Positions 33,360-43,707 of a stretch of DNA of 64,000 bases are shown in pieces (position 1 is the first letter of the stretch; every line of letters begins with the position of its first letter). Source of the DNA: an uncultured Bacteroidales bacterium (lineage in GTDB: Bacteria; Bacteroidota; Bacteroidia; Bacteroidales; UBA932); assembly GCA_900544815.1 (NCBI GenBank), contig UQWT01000001.1:1-64000 (forward strand), in the 5' to 3' direction. The notes beneath the pieces were generated by a model. That model was not told the origin of the DNA and did no database searches. It worked only from the letters and a program-made list of their open reading frames with translations. The translations under genes and the position numbers were made by a program.

Positions 33360-35972
33360 TTTAGTGGCGGTGTCTATCATCTGCGTAAGTGCATCTGCAA
33401 GTCCTGCGGTATCTTTTCCGCCTGCAGTTGCCAAAAACGGCTGTCCGCCTCCTCCGCCTTTAATGTTCTTTGCAGCCTCTCTTATATCCTTTCCGGCATT
33501 GTACCCCTGCTCTACAAGATCTTGGGTGTACATGAGGGTAAGGGTTGGTTTCCCTTCAAACTCCGTTGCGGCAGCAAATACAGAGTTGCTTGTCTCATTT
33601 TTGAGCAAAAAGGCAATCTGTTTTACAATATCCGGGTGGAACGGTCCTTTTAAAGAGAATACGTTTATACCGTTAAGGATCCTCTTCTGAGATATAAGCG
33701 AGTCTTTTATTGTAACGGCACGCTCCTGCATAAACCGTTCAATCTCCTTCTTGAAAGACTCGTTCTCTGCAAAAACCTTTTTAACAGCTGTTATAACGTT
33801 TGTCTGGTTATTGAACAGCTCTTTTATTCCCAATATTATGTCCTCTACACCCTCTATGAGAGTCTCGGCTGCATTGCCTGTAACAGCCTCTATTCTTCGT
33901 ACTCCGGCTGCAACGGCAGATTCAGATACTATCTTAAAATATCCTATATTTCCTGTTGCAGATGCGTGAGTTCCTCCGCAAAGTTCAATCGAATCTCCAT
34001 ACTGGATAACCCTTACTGTGTCTCCGTATTTCTCACCGAACAGAGCCATTGCCCCTTTTGCCTTAGCCTCATCAATTGGAATACCCCTAAACTCGACACG
34101 TGAGATATTTGCCCTTATCATCTTGTTTACAAGCCTCTCAACATCTCTCAATACCTTTGGTTCTATCTTCTCGTAGTGTGAGAAGTCGAACCTGAATCCT
34201 GCTGCGTTCACACTTGAGCCTTTCTGCTCAATATGTGTACCAAGGATCTGCCTTAGCGCATAGTGCAACAGGTGTGTTGCCGTATGGTTGTTCTCTATAG
34301 CCCTCCTTCTCTCAAGATTTACGCAACCGGTAAAGAGCGAATCAAGGTCGTGAGGCAGGCTCTCTGTAACATGTATTGGAAGTCCGTTCTCTTTAAGAGT
34401 GTTAATAATATCTGTCCTCTCTCCACTTGCAGATATTATATATCCGCTGTCTCCAACCTGTCCGCCACTCTCTGCATAGAACGGGCTCTTGTCAAACACA
34501 ATCTGGAAGGTCTCCTTGTTCTTTGCCTTTACGCTCCTGTATTTAAGAATCTTCATCCCCTCCTGCTCTGTAACATCGTAACCCGTAAATTCTGTATGGT
34601 CGCTTGGAACAAGCACAACCCAGTCAGACTCCTCCTTAGCCGTGGCGTTGCGGCTTCTCTGTTTCTGCTTCCCAAGCTCCTCCTCAAATTTCTCAAAATC
34701 TACACTGTAGCCCTTCTCTTTGGCTATAAGCTCGGTAAGATCTATCGGGAAGCCAAACGTATCATATAGAACAAAGGCATCCTTCCCGGAGATCATCTTG
34801 TTTGCAGCACTCTTTGCCATAAGGGTATCCATCATCTTTATACCCTTTTCCAATGTTTTGAGGAATGCCTCCTCCTCCTCTTTTATAACCTTCTCAATGA
34901 GCTGTTGCTGCTTTTTAAGCTCCGGAAAGGCATCTCCCATCTGCGCCACCAAAGCGGGAACAAGCCTGCAAAGAAGCGGTTCGTCTACACCCAAGAATGT
35001 GTATGCATAGCGCACGGCCCTTCTGAGAATACGTCTTATAACATATCCGGCCTTTACGTTAGATGGTAGCTGACCGTCTGCTATTGAGAAACTTATTGCG
35101 CGGATATGGTCTGCTATAACCCTCATTGCCACCCCTGTATCTCCGGAGGATTCGTATTTTCTTCCCGACAATTTCTCTATTACGGCAATCATATTGGTGA
35201 ACACATCGGTATCGTAGTTACTCTGTTTCCCCTGCAGGGCCATACAGAGTCTCTCAAGCCCCATGCCTGTATCTACATGTTTTTGTGGAAGCGGTTCCAA
35301 AGTGCCGTTTGCTTTTCTGTTGAACTGCATAAAGACAAGGTTCCAGATCTCAATCACCAAATGGTGTCCTTTGTTTACAAGGTCCAATCCGGGAACCTTG
35401 GCACGTTCATCGTCCGGTCTGAGGTCTATATGTATCTCCGAGCATGGGCCGCAAGGTCCTGTCTCTCCCATCTCCCAAAAGTTGTCTTTCTTGTTGCCTA
35501 AAATTATCCTTTCGGCGGGCAGATGTTTGAGCCAGGCATCTCTTGCCTCTGTATCCATCTCCACCCCATCCTCTTTACTGCCTTCAAAAATTGTTGCGTA
35601 AAGGCGGTTTTTGTCTAATTTGTAAACATCTGTAAGCAGCTCCCACGCCCAGTCTATGGCCTCTTTCTTAAAATAATCTCCAAAACTCCAGTTGCCAAGC
35701 ATCTCAAACATGGTATGGTGGTACGTATCGTGTCCAACCTCCTCAAGGTCGTTGTGCTTTCCGCTTACTCTAAGACATTTTTGTGAATCTGCAACTCTCT
35801 TGTGCGTAATAGGAGCATTCCCCAAAAACAGATCCTTGAACTGATTCATACCTGCATTGGTGAACATTAGGGTAGGATCATTCTTTACAACCATTGGAGC
35901 CGAGTTCACAATGGTATGCCCCTTAGATCTGAAAAAGTCTAAGAATGTTTTTCTTATCTCATTAGATGTCAT
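33357..35972 (-). CDS. alaS: Alanyl-tRNA synthetase
   Basis: 871 residues, the usual length. Class II catalytic core: '[20 protein letters not shown]' and '[16 protein letters not shown]'. Editing domain with '[14 protein letters not shown]' and '[15 protein letters not shown]' (zinc and proofreading residues). C-terminal domain ends with the glycine-rich '[15 protein letters not shown]'. It charges tRNA-Ala and hydrolyses mischarged Ser/Gly. It is divergent from the M23 genes, a layout conserved in Bacteroidota. TTGTCGGGAAG occurs at 35161-35171. Confidence 0.98.
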   Translation of the reverse strand: MTSNEIRKTFLDFFRSKGHTIVNSAPMVVKNDPTLMFTNAGMNQFKDLFLGNAPITHKRVADSQKCLRVSGKHNDLEEVGHDTYHHTMFEMLGNWSFGDYFKKEAIDWAWELLTDVYKLDKNRLYATIFEGSKEDGVEMDTEARDAWLKHLPAERIILGNKKDNFWEMGETGPCGPCSEIHIDLRPDDERAKVPGLDLVNKGHHLVIEIWNLVFMQFNRKANGTLEPLPQKHVDTGMGLERLCMALQGKQSNYDTDVFTNMIAVIEKLSGRKYESSGDTGVAMRVIADHIRAISFSIADGQLPSNVKAGYVIRRILRRAVRYAYTFLGVDEPLLCRLVPALVAQMGDAFPELKKQQQLIEKVIKEEEEAFLKTLEKGIKMMDTLMAKSAANKMISGKDAFVLYDTFGFPIDLTELIAKEKGYSVDFEKFEEELGKQKQRSRNATAKEESDWVVLVPSDHTEFTGYDVTEQEGMKILKYRSVKAKNKETFQIVFDKSPFYAESGGQVGDSGYIISASGERTDIINTLKENGLPIHVTESLPHDLDSLFTGCVNLERRRAIENNHTATHLLHYALRQILGTHIEQKGSSVNAAGFRFDFSHYEKIEPKVLRDVERLVNKMIRANISRVEFRGIPIDEAKAKGAMALFGEKYGDTVRVIQYGDSIELCGGTHASATGNIGYFKIVSESAVAAGVRRIEAVTGNAAETLIEGVEDIILGIKELFNNQTNVITAVKKVFAENESFKKEIERFMQERAVTIKDSLISQKRILNGINVFSLKGPFHPDIVKQIAFLLKNETSNSVFAAATEFEGKPTLTLMYTQDLVEQGYNAGKDIREAAKNIKGGGGGQPFLATAGGKDTAGLADALTQMIDTATK

Positions 35973-36043
35973 ATTCTCTGATAGTTATTCTGTGTATCAC
36001 TTATCTTTTTTACCAGCTTATCTCTTAACGCTATAGTAAGGTG

Positions 36044-36051
36044 CAAAAATA
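36044..36051 (-). promoter_or_regulatory. -7 box for alaS
   Basis: Reads TATTTTTG on the minus strand, a TAnnTTTG match 71 bases before the alaS ATG. No convincing -33 TTG. Confidence 0.35.
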
Positions 36052-36074
36052 GTCTTTTTTTATTTTTTATTTAT

Positions 36075-36082
36075 TATTTTTG
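36075..36082 (+). promoter_or_regulatory. -7 box for the M23 operon
   Basis: TATTTTTG matches TAnnTTTG 22 bases before the first M23 ATG. The AT-rich context makes a chance match possible. Confidence 0.35.
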
Positions 36083-36104
36083 CGCGGATAAAAGAGAAAA
36101 TAGA

Positions 36105-37076
36105 ATGTTCAGAAAGAAAAGATATGAGTTCAATGCCGAAACCTTGTCGTACGAGATTCACAGGATCCCGCTCCTGAAAAGAGTTTCCAAGGGTTTTGTG
36201 CTTTTTCTTCTCAGTCTTGCAGCTTTTTCTGTTTACTATGCTCTGTACACATGCTATTTTGGCTACGATACACCAAAGACGGCCAAACTTAAGAGGGAGT
36301 CTGCAGAGTTGCATTCAAAGATAGATCTGCTTAACAATAAATTGGAGAAGAATTTTCAGATACTTACAGAACTTGAGCTAAGAGACAATAATATATATCG
36401 TCCTGTTTTCGGTATGGAGGAGATAAGTGCGGATGTGAGAAATGCCGGTTTCGGCGGGGTGGACAGGTATGCCTATTTAGATGATTACCGCAGTTTGGAG
36501 CTGCTAAAAAAAGCGGAGATGAATATGGATATTCTCTATAAAAAAGCATTTGTACAGTCCAAGTCGTACGACGATGTCTCCTATTTTGCAAAGCGAAGTG
36601 GAGATATGGCGCTCTCTGTTCCGGCAATACCGCCTGTGGCTTTGGACAGAGTGAGATATTCAAGCTCTTTTGGGTATAGAAGGGATCCGTTTTCAAAGTC
36701 CCTTACCATGCATAGCGGATTAGATCTTAGCGGAAAGATAGGTGAGCCTATCTATGCTACCGGTAACGGAAAGGTTGTTGATGTGAGTTACAACTTTTTC
36801 GGTTATGGCAATTCTGTTGTGATTGATCATGGCTTTGGATACAAGACCAGATACGCCCATTTGAGCAAGGTGTTGGTAAAGGAGGGGCAATTGGTAGAGA
36901 GGGGAGAACTTATAGCAAATATGGGTAATTCGGGGAAAAGCAGCGGTGCCCATCTTCATTACGAGGTCATCTACAGAAACAAGAGGGTTAATCCTGTAAA
37001 TTACTTTTCAAATGAGGTTAGAGGTGAGGAGTACAAGGCAATGATAAAATCCGGTAAGAATCTTGCCGGGAAATAG
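36105..37076 (+). CDS. M23 family metallopeptidase (intact active site)
   Basis: 323 residues: a cytoplasmic stub, one membrane helix (about 33-52), a coiled coil (about 60-95), and a LytM domain (about 185-310). The active-site set is complete: H203-x3-D207, H252 in RYAHL, and H283-L-H285. Such proteins cut peptidoglycan cross-bridges or stem peptides in the periplasm. It is followed 11 bases later by a paralogue with an altered active site, and then by a MerR regulator. Confidence 0.9.
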   Translation: MFRKKRYEFNAETLSYEIHRIPLLKRVSKGFVLFLLSLAAFSVYYALYTCYFGYDTPKTAKLKRESAELHSKIDLLNNKLEKNFQILTELELRDNNIYRPVFGMEEISADVRNAGFGGVDRYAYLDDYRSLELLKKAEMNMDILYKKAFVQSKSYDDVSYFAKRSGDMALSVPAIPPVALDRVRYSSSFGYRRDPFSKSLTMHSGLDLSGKIGEPIYATGNGKVVDVSYNFFGYGNSVVIDHGFGYKTRYAHLSKVLVKEGQLVERGELIANMGNSGKSSGAHLHYEVIYRNKRVNPVNYFSNEVRGEEYKAMIKSGKNLAGK

Positions 37077-37087
37077 CTTTTTATTTA

Positions 37088-38044
37088 ATGGGCAAATACA
37101 GGTTCAACAGAGAGACTTTAAAGTTTGTTGAGGATAAAATAGGACTAAAGGGGTGGGCTAAAAGGATTCTCAAATATTTTATTGTGAGTATCTTGCTGGC
37201 TCTGCTCTACTATTTTATCATATCTGTTGTCTATAGTACGGAGAGAGAGAGGGAGCTCTCAAGGGAGAACAAGATGCTTGAGCAGGAGCTGACCAAGATG
37301 TCCGATAAATTGAAGATTCTTGAAAGCAGTGTGGAAAACCTTAGAAATAAGGACAAGGAGATATACAGGGATCTGTTTGATTCTGAGCCGTTGGATCTTG
37401 GTAATTCGTATGAGGACAACCAGTTTTTCTCGCAGATAGATACCACAGACAACGACAGGATTATTGAATTTACGGCCGAGAGACTGCTTTTTTTGCAGAA
37501 AGAGGCTGATGCAATCAGCGGTAATTTTAGGGTTATCGACAGCACTTTTGCTTCAATGGGTGGCAAACAGCTGTTTATTCCCTCTATAGTTCCTATAAGA
37601 AATTTTAAGATTAACCAGACAGGAGCATCTGTCGGGAATAAGATTAATCCTTTCTTTAAAACAGTGGTAAAGCATACCGGGATAGACCTTTTGGCAAATG
37701 CGGGGACAGAGGTGATTGCCCCGGCAAACGGAACGGTTGTCTCTACGAGCAGGGCCTCCAAAGGTACAGGCAATACTGTTGTGATAAACCATGGGAACGG
37801 GTATGTTACAAAATATATGTATCTTGGCGATATACTTGTGAGACAGGGCCAAAGTGTAAAGTTAGGGGAGGCTATTGCAAGGGTTGGAGTTACCGGAATG
37901 TCTTTTGGACCGCACCTGCATTATGAGGTGTTGAAGGATGGGGAAAATATGGATCCTGTATATTATTTTTATTCGAGCATGTCTCCAAAGATGAATATGG
38001 AGCTTATGATAAAGACGGCAAATACGGGCCAGTCGTTGGATTGA
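37088..38044 (+). CDS. M23 family protein, probably degenerate active site
   Basis: 318 residues with the same layout as the gene before it: one membrane helix (about 30-50), a long coiled coil (50-95) and a LytM domain (about 180-300). H196-x3-D200 and H276-L-H278 are kept, but the catalytic His of the YxHL motif is Tyr245 (KYMYLG). By analogy with known LytM factors it may regulate a hydrolase rather than cut. The tandem placement suggests duplication. Confidence 0.87.
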   Translation: MGKYRFNRETLKFVEDKIGLKGWAKRILKYFIVSILLALLYYFIISVVYSTERERELSRENKMLEQELTKMSDKLKILESSVENLRNKDKEIYRDLFDSEPLDLGNSYEDNQFFSQIDTTDNDRIIEFTAERLLFLQKEADAISGNFRVIDSTFASMGGKQLFIPSIVPIRNFKINQTGASVGNKINPFFKTVVKHTGIDLLANAGTEVIAPANGTVVSTSRASKGTGNTVVINHGNGYVTKYMYLGDILVRQGQSVKLGEAIARVGVTGMSFGPHLHYEVLKDGENMDPVYYFYSSMSPKMNMELMIKTANTGQSLD

Positions 38045-38071
38045 TTTAAAGGGACTTTTGACTTGCAGATT

Positions 38072-38413
38072 ATGAAGCACGATGAGATTAATAGTGGAAA
38101 GTTGTACTATACTATGGGTGAGGTTGCCGATAGTATAGGGGAGAGTCTCTCTTTGGTGCGCTTTTGGTCTGACCGGTTTCCCGAACTTTTTAATCCAAAG
38201 AGAAATAAAAAAGGGAACAGACTTTTCTCTCCGCAGGAGTACAATACTTTTATGAGAATGCACAATTTGGTGAAGGTGAGAGGGATGAAATTGGATTCTG
38301 CGGCAATGTCAATAAAGAGGAGCGGTGATGTTAAAGACAGAAGGGCAGAGGCGTTGAGGCGATTGGTTGCAATAAGGCAGATGTTGAAAAATATTGAAGA
38401 TTCTTTGACTTAG
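38072..38413 (+). CDS. MerR family transcriptional regulator
   Basis: 113 residues from the ATG at 38072; an upstream TTG at 38063 is unlikely. The MerR-type winged helix occupies residues 8-70 ('YYTMGEVADSIGESLSLVRF', 'RLFSPQEYNTFMRMHNLVKV'). A short helical tail follows and no sensor domain or cysteine cluster is visible. Proteins like this follow alaS-M23 in many Bacteroidota; the target is unknown. Confidence 0.87.
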   Translation: MKHDEINSGKLYYTMGEVADSIGESLSLVRFWSDRFPELFNPKRNKKGNRLFSPQEYNTFMRMHNLVKVRGMKLDSAAMSIKRSGDVKDRRAEALRRLVAIRQMLKNIEDSLT

Positions 38414-38422
38414 ATTAATATA

Positions 38423-39190
38423 ATGGAATATACTTGTAAACAGATAGTTGAACCTTTAGAACTTATAGCTCCCAAAAACACTCAGGAGGGGTGGGATAAC
38501 AGTGGTTTTTTGGTTGGAGATCCAAATTGTACAGCTACGGCTGCGGTTGTTGGGCTCGATTGTACTTTGGATCTTGTTGATGAGGCTATAGCGAAAGGGG
38601 CTAATTTGATTATAACGCATCACCCTCTTATTTTCAGAGGGGTAAAGAGTATCATACCAAACAATTTTGTCGGGAAGGTTATAACAAAACTTATAAAGAA
38701 CGGGATAGTGCTGTATTCCGCACATACCAACTTGGATAAGGCGGAGAGTGGTGTGAGCAGGCTTATGGCACAGAGGCTGGGGCTTAATGATTGTACTGTC
38801 CTCTCGCGTGATGGGTTTGGGCTTGTTGGGGTGCTTGAAAAACCGGTTGAATCTAATGAATTTATTCTTGGAGTAAAGGATCTTTTTGGTGTAAAATCAT
38901 TGAGGACAAGCAGACCTTTGGATACTCCTGTGAGCAGGGTGGCTGTGTGTGGAGGTGCCGGCAGGGATTTTATCCCGGATGCGATTGAAGCGGGTGCTCA
39001 GGCATATATTACGGGAGATTTGGGATACCATAACTTTTACCCGGAGGATGGGTTTATGTTATTGGATATAGGACATTATGAGAGCGAAGTTGACGTGGTA
39101 AATTTTATAAAAAACGTAGTTTCTGAAAATTTTGCTAACTTTGCGGTTTACGTAACTGAAAATAATAATAATCCAATATATTACTATTAA
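38423..39190 (+). CDS. Nif3-like dinuclear metal protein
   Basis: 255 residues, the short YbgI-like form without the ~100-residue insertion found in many Gram-positive and Bacteroidota members. Metal ligand segments: 'LIITHHPLIFRG' (HH), 'YSAHTNLDKA' and 'LLDIGHYESE' (H, E). The fold assembles as a hexamer with two metals. GTP cyclohydrolase-like activity has been proposed; the function is not settled. It precedes the zinc-ribbon coiled-coil gene as in other Bacteroidota. Confidence 0.9.
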   Translation: MEYTCKQIVEPLELIAPKNTQEGWDNSGFLVGDPNCTATAAVVGLDCTLDLVDEAIAKGANLIITHHPLIFRGVKSIIPNNFVGKVITKLIKNGIVLYSAHTNLDKAESGVSRLMAQRLGLNDCTVLSRDGFGLVGVLEKPVESNEFILGVKDLFGVKSLRTSRPLDTPVSRVAVCGGAGRDFIPDAIEAGAQAYITGDLGYHNFYPEDGFMLLDIGHYESEVDVVNFIKNVVSENFANFAVYVTENNNNPIYYY

Positions 39191-39199
39191 AGCTGCATT

Positions 39200-40024
39200 A
39201 TGGCTACAGGTAAAAATACTAACACAGTTGTCACTCCGGATGGGGGCGAAACTTTTGCTTCGTTACAGATTGCCAAAAATTTGGATAACGAAGTGAGCAT
39301 GGAGGTAAAGCTTAGAAATCTTTACAAACTTCAGCAGGTAGATTCCAAGATAGACAAGATTTATCTTTTGAGAGGCGAGCTTCCTTTAGAGGTTCAGGAT
39401 TTAGAGGACGATATACAGGGGTTGCAGACCAGATGCATGAATCTTCAGAAGGAGATAAAGGATACTGAGGCATTTATAACACAGAAGAAACATGATATAG
39501 TATCCGGGAAGGCACTTATAGAGAAGTATGAGTCTCAACGTGAGAATGTGAAAAATAACAGAGAGTTTGATTCTTTGACAAAAGAGATTGAGTTCCAGGG
39601 CCTTGAGGTTGAACTTTGCGAGAAGAAGATAAAGGATGGAACAAAGAGTCTTGCAGAGAAGAAACAGCTTCTTGCTCAGACCCAGCAGATTCTCAAAGGC
39701 AGAGAGGAGGATCTTGTAAACAAGAAGAATGAACTTGAGACAATTATAGAGGAGACCAAGAAGGAGGAGGAGGCTCTGCTTAAGAGGGAGGCAGAACTTT
39801 CTGAACAGATAGAACCAAGGTTGCTTAATGCATACAAGAAGGTAAGGAACAATGCCAGAAATAAGATGGCGGTTGTTACTGTAAAACGTGGTGCGTGCGG
39901 TGGTTGCTTTAATAAGATACCTCCTCAGAGACAGATGGATATTTCCCTCAGCAAGAAGATAATTGTTTGTGAGTATTGCGGAAGGATCTTGGTAAGCTCT
40001 GAATTTGAAAACGAGCAGGAGTAA
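39200..40024 (+). CDS. C4-type zinc-ribbon coiled-coil protein (DUF164/COG1579)
   Basis: 274 residues. A long coiled coil (about 35-215) is followed by a zinc ribbon: 'CGGCFNKIPPQ' and 'IVCEYCGRIL'. The N-terminal ~30 residues are a polar extension. Family members are thought to bind RNA or DNA; the role is unknown. It lies 9 bases after the Nif3 gene and 12 before the aminotransferase, so the three likely share a transcript. Confidence 0.88.
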   Translation: MATGKNTNTVVTPDGGETFASLQIAKNLDNEVSMEVKLRNLYKLQQVDSKIDKIYLLRGELPLEVQDLEDDIQGLQTRCMNLQKEIKDTEAFITQKKHDIVSGKALIEKYESQRENVKNNREFDSLTKEIEFQGLEVELCEKKIKDGTKSLAEKKQLLAQTQQILKGREEDLVNKKNELETIIEETKKEEEALLKREAELSEQIEPRLLNAYKKVRNNARNKMAVVTVKRGACGGCFNKIPPQRQMDISLSKKIIVCEYCGRILVSSEFENEQE

Positions 40025-40036
40025 TATATAGATTTT

Positions 40037-41248
40037 ATGCAAGAGAGACCTTATATTTTAAGGGATCTGTTCTTTAATCGTGTCGCACAAACATCTTCGG
40101 CACCGCTTGGGGTAAATATCAAGAGGGCCGAGGGTGTTTTTTTATATTCTGTTAACGATGACGGAACAGAAAAACCCATAATGGATCTTATTTCGGGTGT
40201 GTCTGTAAGCAATGTTGGGCATTGCAACAGAGAGGTTGTTGATGCTATAAAGGCGCAGGCGGAAAAATATACCCATATAATGGTTTACGGGGAGATGATA
40301 GAGTCTCCTCAGGTACTTCATGCAGAGCTTCTTACATCTGTTCTACCAAAGGAACTCAACAATATCTACTATGTGAATTCGGGCAGTGAAGCAAACGAGG
40401 GGGCGCTCAAATTGGCAAAGAGGGTAACGGGAAGAGGTGAGATGATAAGTTTCAAGCATGCCTATCACGGGTCGTCGCATGGAGCTTTGAGCATGATGAG
40501 CGATGCCGCTTTCAAATCTGCTTTCCAGCCGCTTTTGCCTAATGTTAAGTATTTGGATTTCAATTCTATTGAAGGGCTGCGGGAGATAACTGAAAAAACG
40601 GCATGTGTCCTTATAGAGCCGGTGCAAGGTGAGGGAGGAGTGCAGGTTGCAACCAAGGAGTTTATGGCAGCGTTGCGTAACAGGTGTAGTGAAGTTGGTG
40701 CACTTCTTATCTTTGATGAGATACAGACAGGTTTTGGAAGGACTGGAAAGATGTTTGCTTTTGAACATTATAATGTAGTTCCCGACATATTGACTATGGC
40801 CAAGGCTCTTGGCGGAGGGATGCCTTTGGGGGCATTTGCAGCACCAAAGGAGCTGATGAATGCATGGCAGAGTAATCCGCCGTTGGGGCATATCACCACA
40901 TTCGGAGGCCATCCTGTTTCATGTGCAGCCGCATTGGCATCACTTAAAATACTGTTGCGGGAGAGATGGATAGATGAGGTGAAGGAGAAGAACAGAATGT
41001 ATGTTGAAGCTCTGTCTGCGCATCCAAGAGTCAAAGAGATACGCTCGTTGGGTCTGCTCATAGCAGTGGATCTTAAAGATGAGAGCGCTGCGCATGATAT
41101 TTTGTATAGACTGTTAGAAGAGGGGGTGCTTACAGATTGGTTTCTGTTTCAGCCTACATCGTTTAGAATTGCACCACCATTGTGCATAAGCTTTGATGAG
41201 GTAAAATTATCCATTGATTTAATAATTAAGGCATTAGATAAACTATAA
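40037..41248 (+). CDS. Class III PLP aminotransferase
   Basis: 403 residues. '[20 protein letters not shown]' is the PLP phosphate loop, '[20 protein letters not shown]' carries the Asp that binds the ring nitrogen, and '[15 protein letters not shown]' holds the Schiff-base Lys. It resembles acetylornithine and 4-aminobutyrate aminotransferases. No arginine genes are next to it, so the substrate is open. It ends the operon starting at the M23 genes. Confidence 0.85.
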   Translation: MQERPYILRDLFFNRVAQTSSAPLGVNIKRAEGVFLYSVNDDGTEKPIMDLISGVSVSNVGHCNREVVDAIKAQAEKYTHIMVYGEMIESPQVLHAELLTSVLPKELNNIYYVNSGSEANEGALKLAKRVTGRGEMISFKHAYHGSSHGALSMMSDAAFKSAFQPLLPNVKYLDFNSIEGLREITEKTACVLIEPVQGEGGVQVATKEFMAALRNRCSEVGALLIFDEIQTGFGRTGKMFAFEHYNVVPDILTMAKALGGGMPLGAFAAPKELMNAWQSNPPLGHITTFGGHPVSCAAALASLKILLRERWIDEVKEKNRMYVEALSAHPRVKEIRSLGLLIAVDLKDESAAHDILYRLLEEGVLTDWFLFQPTSFRIAPPLCISFDEVKLSIDLIIKALDKL

Positions 41249-41351
41249 CAGATGCTGTGTCAATAACCGGTTGATAATGCCGTTTATAAAAAAATAATAA
41301 TTGTTGTTTAAGTTTGTCTACCTTAGCCTGCGGACAAATAAATATTAGTAT

Positions 41352-42863
41352 ATGGCAAAGACTGTATCTTCAAGAGGAAAAAAATCCTCGGACCCAATAA
41401 AAAACGTGGAGGCGGTAGGGCTTGAAAGCGGGAAAAAACCGCCCCAGGCTATAGACATTGAGGAGGCCGTTTTAGGAGCATTGCTTCTTGAACCTAATTC
41501 TGTTGCGGATGTGTTGGATATTCTTATTCCGGAGTGTTTCTACAAGGAGGCCAACAGAAAAATATTTAAGGCTATAAGTGCCTTGGCATTACAACATGCT
41601 CCAATAGATATATTTACCGTTGCGCAGGAGCTTAAGAAGACAGATGATTTAGAAGAGATAGGCGGGCCGTATTATCTGTCTCAGTTGAGCATGAAGATAG
41701 GAGCGGCCGCACATTTGGAGTATCACACAAAGGTGCTTGTCCAAAAATATATACAGAGAGAGCTTATATCCATCTCTTACGAGGTTCAGAGAGACTCTTT
41801 CGATGACTCCATTCCTGTAGATGATCTGTTGGATTCCACGCAGCAGAAGATATTCAACTTGGCAGACAGGAATATGAAGAGGGAGACCCAGAGCGTTCAG
41901 GATGTATTGAGTGAGGCAATCACAGAACTTGAGAGTATTCAGGACAGGGAGGATGGTCTTAGCGGCGTGCCGAGCGGTTATACAGGAATAGACAGCATTA
42001 CTTACGGATGGCAGCCATCTGATTTGATAATCATTGCAGCCAGACCGGCTATGGGTAAGACCGCTTTTGTGCTTACAATGGCCAGAAATATGACGGTAGA
42101 CCATAAAGTACCGGTTGCTGTGTTTTCGTTGGAGATGTCCGCCGTTCAGCTTGTAAAACGATTGATGACAAGTGAAACTGGGCTCTCTTCAGATAAGATA
42201 AGAGGTGGAAAGAAGTTGGAGCCGTACGAATGGGAGCAACTTAATGTGAGATTGAATCAATTGTCCCAAGCTCCGTTGTATATAGATGATACACCCTCTT
42301 TGTCTATTTATGAGTTCAGATCAAAAGCCAGAAGGCTTGTTGCATCGGCCGGTGTTAAACTTATAATAATAGACTATCTGCAGCTTATGGCAGGTCCACC
42401 GGAGCTTAAGGGGATGAGAGAGCAGGAGGTATCTGCAATATCGCGTTCCCTAAAATCTATTGCCAAAGAGCTGAATATCCCTATTATAGCACTGTCTCAG
42501 CTCAGCCGTGCCGTTGAGACCAGAGGCGGGGCGAAAAAACCGCAGTTGAGTGACCTTAGAGAGTCAGGTGCCATAGAGCAGGATGCCGATATTGTTATGT
42601 TCATTCATAGACCGGATTATTACGGTATGGCGGAGGATCCGTCTCAGGTGGGGCTTACAGATATAATAATTGCAAAGCACAGAAACGGTGCAACAGCAGA
42701 GGTTCCTATGAGGTTCAGGGCTTCCGAAGTGCGTTTTGTGGATGAGAACGATAGAGCATTGGATATGAACTCGGCATTTGGCGGCGGTATGGAGGAGGTT
42801 GGATCTCAGATGAATATTGGGGGCAGTAATGACGAGTTTGCCGGAGGGGAGAGCTATTTTTAA
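41352..42863 (+). CDS. dnaB: Replicative DNA helicase DnaB
   Basis: 503 residues. The N-terminal collar domain ('PPQAIDIEEAVLGALLLEPN') is followed by a RecA-like helicase domain. That domain has Walker A 'ARPAMGKTAF' (Lys236), Walker B 'LIIIDYLQLM' and 'QLSDLRESGAIEQDAD'. It is a hexameric ring that unwinds DNA at the replication fork. There is no intein. A 103-base gap precedes it, with no convincing promoter. Confidence 0.97.
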   Translation: MAKTVSSRGKKSSDPIKNVEAVGLESGKKPPQAIDIEEAVLGALLLEPNSVADVLDILIPECFYKEANRKIFKAISALALQHAPIDIFTVAQELKKTDDLEEIGGPYYLSQLSMKIGAAAHLEYHTKVLVQKYIQRELISISYEVQRDSFDDSIPVDDLLDSTQQKIFNLADRNMKRETQSVQDVLSEAITELESIQDREDGLSGVPSGYTGIDSITYGWQPSDLIIIAARPAMGKTAFVLTMARNMTVDHKVPVAVFSLEMSAVQLVKRLMTSETGLSSDKIRGGKKLEPYEWEQLNVRLNQLSQAPLYIDDTPSLSIYEFRSKARRLVASAGVKLIIIDYLQLMAGPPELKGMREQEVSAISRSLKSIAKELNIPIIALSQLSRAVETRGGAKKPQLSDLRESGAIEQDADIVMFIHRPDYYGMAEDPSQVGLTDIIIAKHRNGATAEVPMRFRASEVRFVDENDRALDMNSAFGGGMEEVGSQMNIGGSNDEFAGGESYF

Positions 42864-42886
42864 GATAAAAAAAAACTTTTTCTAAT

Positions 42887-43675
42887 ATGAGGAGTCTTTT
42901 TATATGCATTGTGTTTGTTCTGCAGGCTGCGATATCTGCGGCGCAGAGTGACAACCCTCCGTACAAGGTTGGGGAGAGTCTCACATATACTGTGAATTAT
43001 AAATGGGGCGCAATTAATACAGATGTCGGTGAAGCTGTTACAAATCTGTCGTTCAGTGACGGTCACTACCATAGTGTTATAAAAGGAAGAACTTTCAAGT
43101 TCTATGATATCTTCTTTAAGGTAAGGGAACATTTTGAAAGCAAATTTACACAAACACCTGTAAAGCCTTATTATTTCTATAGGAATACATACGAGGGTAA
43201 GTATCACATGCAGAATACATTTTATTTTAATCCACAAGATAATGTGATAAATGCCAAGATCCAGAAATATGACAGGACTCCCAAAGATACCCTGTTAAAG
43301 GGGACAGGTGAGACATACGATCTTGTCTCCCTTTTCTATAGGGTAAGAAGCATAGATTTTAACACTGTTACAATGAATGTGAAAATCCCTATCTCATTTG
43401 CCATAGACAGTGATGTATACAACCTCTATTTTATCTATCAGGGAAAAGAGGTTAAGAAAATTCAGAAACTTGGAACTTTCAATACTCTTAAGTTTGCAGT
43501 GAAGTTGGTTGCCGGCTCTGTTTTTACAGGTGAGGAGGAGATGACAATATGGGTAACGGATGACTTGAACAAAATTCCATTGCTGTTTGAGGCACCTATA
43601 TTGGTGGGTCGTGTACAGGGAAGACTCAGCTCGTACAAGAATGTAAAATACCCTTTATCAAGCAAAATCAAATAG
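42887..43675 (+). CDS. DUF3108 family exported protein
   Basis: 262 residues with a signal peptide (about 1-19, ending ISAAQ), then the beta-rich DUF3108 domain ('YKVGESLTYTVNYKWGAINT', 'IWVTDDLNKIPLLFEAPILV'). It is likely periplasmic or envelope-associated; the function is unknown. It lies 23 bases after dnaB and 32 before rseC, so it may be read from either transcript. Confidence 0.85.
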   Translation: MRSLFICIVFVLQAAISAAQSDNPPYKVGESLTYTVNYKWGAINTDVGEAVTNLSFSDGHYHSVIKGRTFKFYDIFFKVREHFESKFTQTPVKPYYFYRNTYEGKYHMQNTFYFNPQDNVINAKIQKYDRTPKDTLLKGTGETYDLVSLFYRVRSIDFNTVTMNVKIPISFAIDSDVYNLYFIYQGKEVKKIQKLGTFNTLKFAVKLVAGSVFTGEEEMTIWVTDDLNKIPLLFEAPILVGRVQGRLSSYKNVKYPLSSKIK

Positions 43676-43707
43676 TTTTTTAGTAAGAAAATTATTACAA
43701 ATATTAG

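Noticed and set aside
34263..34769. 168-residue open frame opposite alaS
   Set aside because: It lies wholly within the conserved alaS catalytic and editing codons, and its product has no recognisable domain.
39401..40042. 213-residue leucine-rich open frame opposite the zinc-ribbon gene
   Set aside because: It is the complement of a Lys/Glu coiled coil, which always reads as Leu/Phe-rich on the other strand.
41249..41351. Promoter for dnaB
   Set aside because: TACCTTAG resembles a -7 box but has a mismatch, and the nearest TTG is only 12-15 bases away, so it was not called.
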